Shown here one piece after another: positions 8,588 to 15,498 of a stretch of DNA of 39,599 nucleotides. Positions within the stretch are counted from its first letter, which is position 1. The number at the start of each line of letters is the position of its first letter. The stretch spans positions 1 through 39,599 of the forward strand of contig CANQPL010000022.1 in the NCBI GenBank assembly GCA_947625735.1. Direction: 5' to 3'. The stretch comes from an uncultured Clostridia bacterium (GTDB lineage Bacteria > Bacillota > Clostridia > Oscillospirales > Ruminococcaceae). Both the position numbers and the translations under genes were made by a program. Below the pieces are notes generated by a model. That model was not told the origin of the DNA. It saw nothing but the letters and a program-made list of their open reading frames with translations, and made no database searches.

Positions 8588-8850
8588 CACTGCACAAAGA
8601 ACGCTTTACGGCTTTGCAGGATATTGCTTAAAAAGGAGCTGTAAAAAACTGCGCAAAATAACCGGAATTCCAAATTTTGGGAAATTCCGGTTATTTTATC
8701 GTAATATAATGGAAATTGTTTCTATGCACCCGAATTCAGTGTGCATCAAACACGGCAGAAAATCAGCGTTTTTGCTATGTGGAAAATGCGGAAAGCTTTT
8801 ATTTATGCTCCTTTTTCAAGCGGAATTTATGAAGATCAAAACCGCAGGAA
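8588..8850. repeat. Direct repeat copy 1 (~264 bp) with strong hairpin
   Basis: This segment is about 95% identical to 11749-12012 in the same orientation, with roughly a dozen substitutions and one indel. It includes a perfect 15-bp stem, 8655-8669 with 8683-8697, containing AACCGGAATT and flanked by A/T tracts; this can act as a terminator in both directions and probably ends argS. No conserved reading frame is kept between the copies: the ATG at 8709 is lost in copy 2. The ends show no clear terminal inverted repeats. 8851-8990 is AT-rich with nothing recognised. Confidence 0.9.
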
Positions 8851-8990
8851 TGACCCCTGAAAGAATGAATGTTTTTCCTAACGGATCTGCGGAGCACTGC
8901 CCTTATTTTGTTTTTACATTTGTCCGGTCAAAAATACGAAAACGATAGAAATTTACTAAAACCAAGAAATGATATATGTGATTATAAACA

Positions 8991-9026
8991 AAAAAGTATC
9001 ATCTTTATTGACAGGTGATACTTTTT
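8991..9026 (-). terminator. Terminator of the island operon; loop carries the sRNA -35 box
   Basis: Arms AAAAAGTATCA (8991-9001) and TGATACTTTTT (9016-9026) form an 11-bp stem with T tracts, strongest for minus-strand transcripts leaving gene 9129-9473. The loop contains TTGACA of the oppositely directed sRNA promoter. A full-length operon transcript would therefore run antisense through the whole small RNA gene. Confidence 0.75.
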
Positions 9027-9036
9027 GTGTTATAAT
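9008..9036 (+). promoter_or_regulatory. Consensus sigma-A promoter of the antisense small RNA
   Basis: TTGACA (9008-9013), 17-nt spacer, TATAAT (9031-9036), a perfect match. No plus-strand protein gene follows; only the ~70-nt segment ending in a terminator at 9112 lies downstream. Confidence 0.88.
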
Positions 9037-9042
9037 ATGTAT

Positions 9043-9112
9043 GCTTGTTTGAAGGATACTTGTATTCTTTGAATCACGACCACATGATGTTGGCAGCATC
9101 ATGTGGTTTTTT
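9043..9112 (+). ncRNA. Predicted ~70-nt antisense small RNA
   Basis: Start is inferred about 7 nt past the TATAAT at 9031-9036. The end is an intrinsic terminator: CCACATGATG (9080-9089), loop TTGGCAG, CATCATGTGG (9097-9106), then six T. The 5' part (9040-9070) equals 10581-10611 at 27 of 31 positions. All four differences are transitions of the kind that leave G-U pairs, so the RNA can pair with the minus-strand leader of the DUF4417 operon over 31 nt without a mismatch. The loop TTGGCAG also recurs in a 5-bp hairpin at 10649-10665. No peptide of note is encoded. Expression is not proven; the promoter, terminator and pairing are direct readings. Confidence 0.75.
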
Positions 9113-9128
9113 GCTTATGTCTCTGATA

Positions 9129-9473
9129 TCAGTCTTTACCTAAAATCTTAGTTGCATCATCCATGATGATATCCTTGAATTTACGGTTGCCAATAACTGA
9201 GCTATCCAACAAATCATTCATATCGGCATATTCTCCAAGGAGTTCAAAATGATTGCTTTTTTCTGCATCAACCTGTTTGTAGATACCGAACACAGCATCT
9301 CTGCCATCCGGAAGTATGGTGATTTTCTGCTGATACATCGGACCGGTTTGCATTCTATAAATCATGTTGTCATATTTGAAATCAATTCCAAGCCAGTGAC
9401 CTTCTGACGGATTCCAAATACCATTGTATTCATTAATAAACTCTTCAAGTGAATTGTATTCATTGTTTCTCAT
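9129..9473 (-). CDS. Small acidic partner protein, possible immunity/antitoxin
   Basis: 114 aa, no signal peptide or membrane segment. The ATG overlaps the stop of the upstream gene by 4 nt (ATGA), so the two are translationally coupled. It contains GHWLGIDFKYDN, an Ile/Asp-rich core and the C-terminal DIIMDDATKIL. I recall similar small proteins paired with the upstream MGSRGA-type protein in Firmicute mobile elements, but no function is established in my knowledge. The coupled order (suspect effector, then small acidic protein) resembles toxin/immunity pairs; that reading is inference. Confidence 0.8.
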   Translation of the reverse strand: MRNNEYNSLEEFINEYNGIWNPSEGHWLGIDFKYDNMIYRMQTGPMYQQKITILPDGRDAVFGIYKQVDAEKSNHFELLGEYADMNDLLDSSVIGNRKFKDIIMDDATKILGKD

Positions 9474-9859
9474 AGCAAATGATACTCCTTTTTTACCTTG
9501 TTGATCAGATCCATTTGTTCCTTAGTAGGAGAGATACCCGGTGACTTGCGATCATGATTCAGATCAATATGTATATGTGGCTGTATACCACCATGTGCGT
9601 GAAGAAGATCAACACTAATATGCTGTTTATGTTCAGCATCATAGTAGGTTAAGTGTTTTAGCTGCCCGTCCTGCACAATAGCATATACTCTGCCCTCTGT
9701 ATGAGAAAACTCGGGTGCTTTAACAGATCCCTTATTTTGTATAAGAACTTTAACGTTAGGATCACTTGATAGTTCTCCAATCGAAAAATAATTCTGACCG
9801 CCATTTTCAAATGTAAAATTTCCCATATTTACATCTACAAATGCACCTCTTGAACCCAT
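9470..9859 (-). CDS. Small His-rich protein of the MGSRGA type, possible toxin
   Basis: 129 aa, no export signal. It starts MGSRGAFVDVN. Its core carries IQNKGSVKAPEFSHTEGRVY, and a histidine cluster follows (VDLLHAHGGIQPHIHIDLNH, about 92-111). The C-terminus has Ser-Pro-Thr-Lys-Glu before a Lys-rich helix. The H-x-H...P-H-x-H spacing could bind metal or form a nuclease-like active site; this is inference. Similar short proteins occur in phage and ICE regions of Firmicutes, function unknown to me. The ATG directly follows the TAA of the DUF4417 gene (TAAATG), with GGAGG upstream. Confidence 0.8.
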   Translation of the reverse strand: MGSRGAFVDVNMGNFTFENGGQNYFSIGELSSDPNVKVLIQNKGSVKAPEFSHTEGRVYAIVQDGQLKHLTYYDAEHKQHISVDLLHAHGGIQPHIHIDLNHDRKSPGISPTKEQMDLINKVKKEYHLL

Positions 9860-10549
9860 TTAAATCGCCTCCTTGATTTTAAAAACAGCGGAAATACCAT
9901 CAAGTTTCATTTGAACAAAATCCGCAGCGAAACTATCTGTGTATCTGAAATTGATAAACCGACCGGTCATTCCTTGTATCATATCACCCACGACTATAAT
10001 AATAGGAGGATTTAGTCTTTTCTTCATTTCATTGAACCCTAATAAAAACTCTTCCTGTCGTTTCTGACAGCCAATAGTTGAAATAACAACAGGTGTTTCT
10101 TCTTCCACCGCACTGAAACAAATATCAAATGTTTCTTCATCAGCCCAACCAAGTGTTGGAAATACAATATTCCCATAATTCTGCCATGTGCAACCAAGCC
10201 AACGACTTTTGTATACATTGTGACGTATATCGTGGTAATTCATAGATGGATAGATGCTGAAATCGGGTGCAGCTATTGCTGCACAAGTCCGGAAAAGTGC
10301 TATTTTTTTTAATGGATTATTCCAAAGTGCCAACAGTCTATAATCATCTACAAACATATGTATTAAAGAATTGTGGTTGTCACGTTTCTTTGAAAGGTTC
10401 TGTATTCCCTGTATGTTCAGGTTTTCCCAATCAATGCAGCTAACATCTGTTTTTCTTATAATCGGAATATGATAAGTATCGAAACTACAACCACCGATTA
10501 TTGGTCTTATTACTTTATACTTTTCATATTCGGATATGCCCTTGATCAT
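9860..10549 (-). CDS. DUF4417-like protein, first gene of antisense-controlled operon
   Basis: 229 aa, soluble. It shows the blocks I associate with DUF4417: DDYRLLALWNNP (about 68-79), APDFSIYPSMN, KSRWLGCTWQNYG, FPTLGWADEETFD and VVISTIGCQK. DUF4417 proteins are common on Firmicute phages and plasmids; their role is unknown. The RBS GTGAGG lies 5 nt before ATG 10549. It can be masked by ATCCTC just upstream (see 10566-10611). It heads the three-gene unit DUF4417, His-rich protein, partner, with overlapping or abutting ends throughout. Confidence 0.8.
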   Translation of the reverse strand: MIKGISEYEKYKVIRPIIGGCSFDTYHIPIIRKTDVSCIDWENLNIQGIQNLSKKRDNHNSLIHMFVDDYRLLALWNNPLKKIALFRTCAAIAAPDFSIYPSMNYHDIRHNVYKSRWLGCTWQNYGNIVFPTLGWADEETFDICFSAVEEETPVVISTIGCQKRQEEFLLGFNEMKKRLNPPIIIVVGDMIQGMTGRFINFRYTDSFAADFVQMKLDGISAVFKIKEAI

Positions 10550-10553
10550 TTAA

Positions 10554-10611
10554 TCCTCACTTTCCGAGGATACAAATCATTATGCTTGTTTGAAAGACAC
10601 TTGTATCCTCT
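10554..10611 (-). promoter_or_regulatory. Leader switch and antisense target of the DUF4417 operon
   Basis: In the minus-strand transcript, GAGGATACAA (10575-10566 region on plus) forms a perfect 10-bp stem with TTGTATCCTC, enclosing a ~25-nt loop. The 3' arm contains ATCCTC, which can instead pair 6 bp with GAGGAT of the RBS (about 10557-10552), loop GGAAAGU. The small RNA 9043-9112 covers the loop and the 5' arm (10581-10611), which would release the 3' arm to mask the RBS. A 7-codon upstream frame (M-I-C-I-L-G-K) ends at UGA inside the RBS; it lacks a ribosome site. Confidence 0.65.
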
Positions 10612-10617
10612 TAAATT

Positions 10618-10646
10618 ATTATATTTTGGTATCAATCGAAAGATAA
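10618..10646 (-). promoter_or_regulatory. Candidate promoter of the DUF4417 operon
   Basis: A perfect minus-strand TATAAT (10623-10618) stands 17 nt from a weak -35 (TTATCT, 10646-10641). The predicted start near 10611 coincides with the first base of the antisense-complementary block. The poor -35 lowers confidence. Confidence 0.4.
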
Positions 10647-10700
10647 CACTGTATTGGCAGTACAGAGCTATCCTTATAACGCATTCATAAGCATTCCCCC

Positions 10701-11255
10701 TTAAAAATTATCAGGAAACAATAAATCAATGAGCGGCTGTTCGTAATCAAATATCTTATCACCGTACTTTGCTCTGCGGTTACGGACATTTTTGATTGCA
10801 TATCCGGCAGCCTTGCAGCTGACGCCATGATCAGAAATCAAGGTCATCTCATCATTGATATTGGTTTTAATGAGATATGGAACAGGACACATGAAATATC
10901 TTGCGAAATAGTCTGCCATATCATCATCGAACCCACTTTCTTCGGTATCATTATTCACATAATGCTTGACTTCATGAAATATGGAATACCGCTGTCTTTC
11001 GTAAGATTCAACCCTATCATTATAAAATATAGTAGGGAGCGTATTATGTGTCGCAGGAGAATAAAAAGCATCAAGAGACCTTTTCCTGAGTAATTTTTGA
11101 GTTTCTTCAGGATACGCAGAATATGGTACTAACTTCAAGCCGAGTTTTCTGCACAGCTCTTTCTCATCAACGGGAAATGACGTGATATTGTAATCAATAT
11201 AAATATCAATTACCAATTGAGCCATTCTATTATAATCGTTGCCGTTTCGATACAT
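10701..11255 (-). CDS. ImmA/IrrE-type metallopeptidase
   Basis: 184 aa. The zinc motif HEVKH (94-98, in FHEVKHYV) is followed by an acidic segment and ADYFARYFMCP (about 114-123), the usual third-ligand helix of the ImmA/IrrE family. Such proteases typically act on a partner XRE repressor to induce a mobile element. Here the XRE gene is directly upstream: its TGA abuts this ATG (TGAATG). The C-terminal region (about 140-184) is basic and helical. The ~150 bp after the gene hold the leader and promoter of the DUF4417 operon. Confidence 0.88.
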   Translation of the reverse strand: MYRNGNDYNRMAQLVIDIYIDYNITSFPVDEKELCRKLGLKLVPYSAYPEETQKLLRKRSLDAFYSPATHNTLPTIFYNDRVESYERQRYSIFHEVKHYVNNDTEESGFDDDMADYFARYFMCPVPYLIKTNINDEMTLISDHGVSCKAAGYAIKNVRNRRAKYGDKIFDYEQPLIDLLFPDNF

Positions 11256-11570
11256 TCAAACTCCATTTCCGAGAATTAACGCAATCAGCTTATTCTTTTC
11301 TTCTGCTGTCAAAGAGTTTCCGTTCCTTGCAATCGCCATTGCTATCTCTGTATAAGGTTTTATATCTGTTTGATTATCATCATTCAGCAAATATTCCGTT
11401 GTTACATTAAGAGCTTTTGCAAAATTTATGATTACATCCAAGCGAGCTGTTCTGTCACCCTTTAGATAGCGAGAAACTGATGCTTCTGTTATTCCGCTAA
11501 GCTGTGATAACTTTTTCTGCGTTATTCCATTTGCGTCCATAAGATGTTTAACTTTCTCCTGCCATGTCAT
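11256..11570 (-). CDS. XRE-family transcriptional repressor
   Basis: 104 aa. Cro/C1-type helix-turn-helix spans about residues 6-60 (GITQKKLSQLSGITEASVSR and following KGDRTARLDVI). A short C-terminal tail follows. The ATG has GGAG upstream (AAAGGAGTTGATCTT). It is co-transcribed with the protease at 10701-11255 and resembles the ImmR/ImmA pairs of integrative elements. It probably represses its own promoter at 11591-11619. Confidence 0.9.
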   Translation of the reverse strand: MTWQEKVKHLMDANGITQKKLSQLSGITEASVSRYLKGDRTARLDVIINFAKALNVTTEYLLNDDNQTDIKPYTEIAMAIARNGNSLTAEEKNKLIALILGNGV

Positions 11571-11590
11571 AAGATCAACTCCTTTCCTTT

Positions 11591-11619
11591 ATTATACATT
11601 ACCATTTTGAAATTGTCAA
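11591..11619 (-). promoter_or_regulatory. Consensus promoter of XRE-protease operon with candidate operator
   Basis: Minus strand TTGACA (11619-11614), 17-nt spacer, TATAAT (11596-11591). TTGA-N5-TCAA overlaps the -35, and a related TTTCAATTTG block lies just upstream (about 11625-11636); both are candidate sites for the XRE protein. Confidence 0.85.
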
Positions 11620-11649
11620 TACCCAAATTGAAATTTTAATAAAAATGTC

Positions 11650-11690
11650 AAAAAGCCCACAGAATAAAATCCGTAGGCTTTTCGTTAGTT
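11650..11690 (-). terminator. Hairpin terminator upstream of the XRE promoter
   Basis: AAAAGCC-AC / GT-GGCTTTT arms around ~11652-11687 with T-rich flanks on both strands, five T on the minus side. It can insulate the XRE promoter from transcription arriving from 12043-12705. 11690-11748 holds nothing recognised. Confidence 0.55.
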
Positions 11691-11748
11691 AAGAATTTAT
11701 TTTATGTGTTTTTCTACTCGTATCATTATCTTTTTCATTTATGGCAAA

Positions 11749-12012
11749 CACTGCACAAAGAACGCTTTACGGCTTTGCAGGATATTGCTTAAAAAGGTGC
11801 TGTAAAAAACTGCGCAAAATAACCGGAATTTCTAAATTTTGGGAAATTCCGGTTATTTTATCGTAATATAAAGAAAATTGTATCTATACACACAAATTCA
11901 GAGTGCATCAAACACGGCAGAAAATCAGCGTTTTTGCTGTGTGGAAAATGCGGTAAGCTTTTATTTATGCTCCTTTTTCAAGCGGAATTTATGAAGATCA
12001 AAACCGCAGGAA
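11749..12012. repeat. Direct repeat copy 2 (~264 bp) with strong hairpin
   Basis: Second copy of the element at 8588-8850, same orientation. Its central stem is even longer: 11816-11832 pairs with 11843-11859, 17 bp. It lies just past the 3' end of gene 12043-12705. Together the two copies enclose the whole XRE to partner-protein block. Confidence 0.9.
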
Positions 12013-12042
12013 ATTATCGCAATTTCCGGATCTAATGCTTTC

Positions 12043-12705
12043 TTATGCCTTTTCACTCTTTTCAAAATCTATCCATGGTTTATAAAAATAAAGACGATCA
12101 ATTTTCTTGTCACCGTAATCATAAGCCGCAGGAAAAGAAAGAACAACAATTGATTCTCCCACTGCAAGCAGTTCACGATAGCCCTGTTCGTATGTAAAAA
12201 TTGTTACATCAAAATCAGGGAGCTTTTCATTTTCTGAAACGGCAACGGTTACAGTGGTTTTTATCCCATCACGATGCCATATCTCATCGGGCTTTACCTT
12301 TTCATCATTAATTTTAACTATTTTACCCTTTGCGATCAGGAATTTATATGAATTCCGTAATTCTTTTTTCCATAAAAAGAATGTCTTGATACCAAATACT
12401 ATTGCTGCACATAAAAATACAATATTATAAAACAAACGCTGCTCATACCACGAATTTCTAAAACTAAAATCTGAACTCAGGACCGTCCGCCAATCTACTG
12501 TAAAAATAAGATTCCACAAAATAAAACCCAAAAAAATTGCTAAAAGTATGGTCCATACCGCAATGTGAATTATTCTTTTTTTGTGATCTTTGTCCCATGA
12601 ATTTACTGCATCTAAAATTTCCTGTGTTTCCCAATCAGTGAGAGAATCGACGTTGTAATCTTTTGAGAACGGCACCTCATCAAGCAAATTAACATTCATA
12701 TTCAA
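12043..12705 (-). CDS. Two-TM membrane protein of unknown function
   Basis: 220 aa. A hydrophilic N-terminus with DWETQEILDAVNSW is followed by two transmembrane helices (about 45-67 and 91-111) and a ~100-aa cytoplasmic beta-rich tail (AKGKIVKINDEKV, then VTIFTYEQGYRELLAVGESI). I do not recognise the family. The gene is AT-rich like the island next to it and unlike the GH113 gene behind it. Upstream RBS is a weak AAAGGG. It lies outside the direct repeats but may belong to the same acquired segment. Confidence 0.75.
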   Translation of the reverse strand: MNMNVNLLDEVPFSKDYNVDSLTDWETQEILDAVNSWDKDHKKRIIHIAVWTILLAIFLGFILWNLIFTVDWRTVLSSDFSFRNSWYEQRLFYNIVFLCAAIVFGIKTFFLWKKELRNSYKFLIAKGKIVKINDEKVKPDEIWHRDGIKTTVTVAVSENEKLPDFDVTIFTYEQGYRELLAVGESIVVLSFPAAYDYGDKKIDRLYFYKPWIDFEKSEKA

Positions 12706-12756
12706 ATACCCTTTTTTTATTTCCGAACAAAACCTGCCCCTGTTCGGTGTATGCCG

Positions 12757-13743
12757 CTAAATGATATTGCGGTACCATTCCGTCAGCAGCTTCTCCGCCT
12801 TTTTGCCGTGAATAGCAAATCCCGTATCATCGGCGATCCTTTCATCGGGCATGAGGTACGTTCCCCAGTCCCACCAGAAAAAGCCCTCAAAATACGGCTC
12901 ACCGCACATTGCACGCAGTGCGCTTTCATAGAAATTTGCCTGCTCGTCCTCATCACGGGGATACTCACGGTGTACAAAATCCCACGGCATTGCGGCGCAG
13001 CCTCTTGCGCTGCGGCAGCCTATCTCCATAAATATTATCTTTTTTCCGAATTTTTCGGCTACTCTTTTTAGCCCCTCCTTGGGCTTTTCCCATGCGGCGG
13101 TCATCTCATCTGCGGACGCTCCCCCCGCCTTTGCTACGGGATAGTAGGCAGATGTACCGATATAATCCAGCGCATCAAACCACTTAACGTTTTCTTCCTT
13201 GCCGTGATTGGTATTGTAGACGAGTTTGCCGCTGAAAATTTTTCTTACACGGGAAATAAGCTCTCTCCAAAGCTCCTCCTTATGCTCTGTACCCAGCATC
13301 TCACAGCCGATGCAGAGCATTTCGCACCCCTTATATTCGGCGATCTCCGCATAGTGGCAGATAAATGCCGTATAGCAGGAAAACCACTCGTTCCAGTAGC
13401 TTTTGAGCCTGCCATGCTCGTCATAAACGGGAAATTCCTTTTCGGGAAAGGTAATGTTCGCTCTCCATACCCCGTCACCGCAGTTTACCATAGGTTTAAG
13501 ACAGACTTTCAGCCCCTTTGCTTTAAGACGGTCTATTGCAGTTTCTATCTCCCTGTCCGTATCGGTAAAACGGTAGTCAAAACCGAATCGGGTTGAGCTG
13601 AATTTCTCCTGTATCACCGCAAAGGCAAGGCAAGCCCAGTTGCAGCCCATTTCTGCCATTACATCAACAGATCTCTGCGCTTCGGGCGTCCCCAGCATTC
13701 CTCTGCGGCTGTCAAAGCCATAGGTGTATCCCTTTATTTCCAT
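12757..13743 (-). CDS. GH113-type glycoside hydrolase, intracellular
   Basis: 328 aa TIM-barrel enzyme without signal peptide. Candidate catalytic residues are Glu148 (CIGCEML) as acid/base and Glu240 (IIFMEIGCRS) as nucleophile; both sit where GH113 beta-mannanases place theirs. FFWWDWGTYLMP near the C-terminus and an aromatic-rich active-site rim also fit. A cytoplasmic enzyme would act on imported manno-oligosaccharides or similar beta-linked oligomers; the exact substrate is not readable. RBS AAAGGAG is 9 nt before ATG 13743. A dyad at 13853-13872 may be its operator. Confidence 0.85.
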   Translation of the reverse strand: MEIKGYTYGFDSRRGMLGTPEAQRSVDVMAEMGCNWACLAFAVIQEKFSSTRFGFDYRFTDTDREIETAIDRLKAKGLKVCLKPMVNCGDGVWRANITFPEKEFPVYDEHGRLKSYWNEWFSCYTAFICHYAEIAEYKGCEMLCIGCEMLGTEHKEELWRELISRVRKIFSGKLVYNTNHGKEENVKWFDALDYIGTSAYYPVAKAGGASADEMTAAWEKPKEGLKRVAEKFGKKIIFMEIGCRSARGCAAMPWDFVHREYPRDEDEQANFYESALRAMCGEPYFEGFFWWDWGTYLMPDERIADDTGFAIHGKKAEKLLTEWYRNII

Positions 13744-13852
13744 GCTATTATACTCCTTTGATTTTTTTCGGATAATGCTTTTTTAATTCTACATTATTAT
13801 ATATGAACATTTCTATAATAAATCCACTATGAAATTGTAAAATTGTTTACGA

Positions 13853-13872
13853 TTGTATACGAATGTATACAA
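13853..13872. promoter_or_regulatory. Perfect 8-bp dyad, candidate repressor operator
   Basis: TTGTATAC-GAAT-GTATACAA is a perfect inverted repeat about 110 bp upstream of the GH113 start. A possible minus-strand -35 TTTACA lies near 13840. Such dyads suit GntR or LacI-type sugar regulators, but no regulator gene adjoins it. Confidence 0.5.
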
Positions 13873-13956
13873 AAATCATCTTGAATAAAAGTATGAACAC
13901 ATATCAACCTTTTTTCATATCATAGAAGCAAGCAGACAGCAGTCTGTAATTATACT

Positions 13957-13990
13957 GTTTTGCAGTCTGTCCTTACCCTGACTGCAAAAC
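13957..13990 (+). promoter_or_regulatory. Leader hairpin before the vWA gene
   Basis: GTTTTGCAGTC (13957-13967) and GACTGCAAAAC (13980-13990) form a perfect 11-bp stem, loop 12 nt, ending 33 nt before the ATG at 14024. No T-run follows. A smaller CAGAC/GTCTG dyad precedes it (about 13933-13946). The role is unknown; it may affect mRNA stability or translation. Confidence 0.5.
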
Positions 13991-14023
13991 GGCATGACAT
14001 ATTTTGAAAAGGAGAATATCTGA

Positions 14024-15337
14024 ATGGGCATACTTACATCAAATAAATATATCGGAAGCCCCATCGCCTCCTGTGACGGGGAATTTGCGGTAACTCTTGC
14101 GCTGAGTGCCGTACCCTCCGATATTACGGCAAATATTGCAGTTGTGATACAGTCCTCCGCTTCAATGTCGGGTGCGCCCCTTGAAAGGGTAAAGGTATCC
14201 GCCGCAGAGCTTATTAGCGCCATTGAAAAAAGCGGCGCAGACAGAGCAAGGGCATCGGTCATTTCCTTTTCTGACAGAGCATGCGAGCTTCAATCCCTCA
14301 CCGAGGACAGCTCTCTGCTCATAAGTGCGGTAAACGGCATATCCGCATCGGGCGGAAGCGCTCTTGCCTGCGCCCTTACAGAAGCTCACCACTCTCTTGA
14401 GGGAGCGGAGGGACTTAAAATAATCGCAGTTTTTTCCGACGGCACCTACACCGGAGCAGACCCCTCCTCTGCGGCAGCTTCTATTACAGATGACGGAATT
14501 GCCCTTTACTTTATCGCAGTAGAAAGCAGCACCTCCGATGATAACTGTCTTTCCCGTCTGGGGAGCTTATCCTCCTCCCCCTCTGCCGCTTATGTTATAA
14601 CCGCTCCCGCTGACGGCGGAGGAACGTTCCCCTACTTTATCGCCGATCTTTCGGAAAACCTTGCCGTTAACGGAGCGGAAAGCATTTGTGTAAACGAAAC
14701 TGTTTCGGATAATTTTGAGATAGTGAGTGCTGCCGCTCCCACTCTCGGCACAGTTACCGTAACAGGCAGGCGCACTCTTACATGGAACATCTCTCAGCTG
14801 GGGCTTGCCGTTCCCGAGGGAGCTGCTCTCACCTTTAATGTGCGGCATACGGGAGAGGGTTCGGGAGAAAAGTGCATAAATGCAAGTGCTGTCTACACCG
14901 ACTGCTCAGGAAATACAGCCGCCTTCAACTCACCTGAGATCCTTATCGACTGCGGTCATATAGATTACTTTGAACCCTCCGCCTCCTACACCGAAACAAC
15001 AGCCGCCGACTGCGGTGAGGAGATAGCCATTGATGCGGGAGAGATCACCATGACAGGCTCAGGCAGACTTGCACGGGTAAGCGTCACTCTCCGGGGCGTA
15101 TGTCCCGGAAGAAGGACAGCTCTTGCCGTACAGCTTTCCGAAGCCGCTCCCGACGGGACAGAACATTCACGGGGCATGAGAACATTTATCGTTCCTGCCC
15201 ACTCTTATCCGTCAAGAAGAGATATAAGAGTAAACTCCCTTACCTTTGTACTGCCCGACGACAGCGAAATACCCGCTGGCTGCAACGGAGAAAGAGTTTA
15301 CAGAACACGTATATATGCCACAAGCTATCCCGTATGA
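14024..15337 (+). CDS. vWA-domain protein with degenerate MIDAS
   Basis: 437 aa, no signal peptide. It begins MGILTSNKYIGSPIASCDG, matching a Clostridia family I recall with this N-terminus, a vWA domain (about 36-205), a DUF11-like beta domain (about 220-310) and a conserved tail with RGMRTFIVPAH (about 385). The metal site normally read DRSGSM is here QSSASM (43-48): the essential Asp is Gln, so divalent-metal-dependent adhesion is doubtful. AVFSDG is kept. It is 161 bp upstream of a clpC-like gene on the same strand. RBS AAAAGGAG. Confidence 0.85.
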   Translation: MGILTSNKYIGSPIASCDGEFAVTLALSAVPSDITANIAVVIQSSASMSGAPLERVKVSAAELISAIEKSGADRARASVISFSDRACELQSLTEDSSLLISAVNGISASGGSALACALTEAHHSLEGAEGLKIIAVFSDGTYTGADPSSAAASITDDGIALYFIAVESSTSDDNCLSRLGSLSSSPSAAYVITAPADGGGTFPYFIADLSENLAVNGAESICVNETVSDNFEIVSAAAPTLGTVTVTGRRTLTWNISQLGLAVPEGAALTFNVRHTGEGSGEKCINASAVYTDCSGNTAAFNSPEILIDCGHIDYFEPSASYTETTAADCGEEIAIDAGEITMTGSGRLARVSVTLRGVCPGRRTALAVQLSEAAPDGTEHSRGMRTFIVPAHSYPSRRDIRVNSLTFVLPDDSEIPAGCNGERVYRTRIYATSYPV

Positions 15338-15498
15338 CCGACCCCAAAAATGCATAACATTCTCATCGCTGCTCATGAACCTTGAATATTTTTTTATTTT
15401 GCCATAATACAACAATTATTTTAGTAAAAACGGTCCATAATAGTAAAGGAGCGATCCGCCCCTAAAAAGAAAAGGCAGATAACAAGGAGAGTGCGCAG

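Noticed and set aside
8709..8948. 79-codon plus-strand frame over repeat copy 1
   Set aside because: Its ATG is lost in the other copy, there is no RBS, and the substitutions between copies show no coding pattern.
15400..15498. CtsR operator before clpC
   Set aside because: No GGTCAAA tandem heptads are present.
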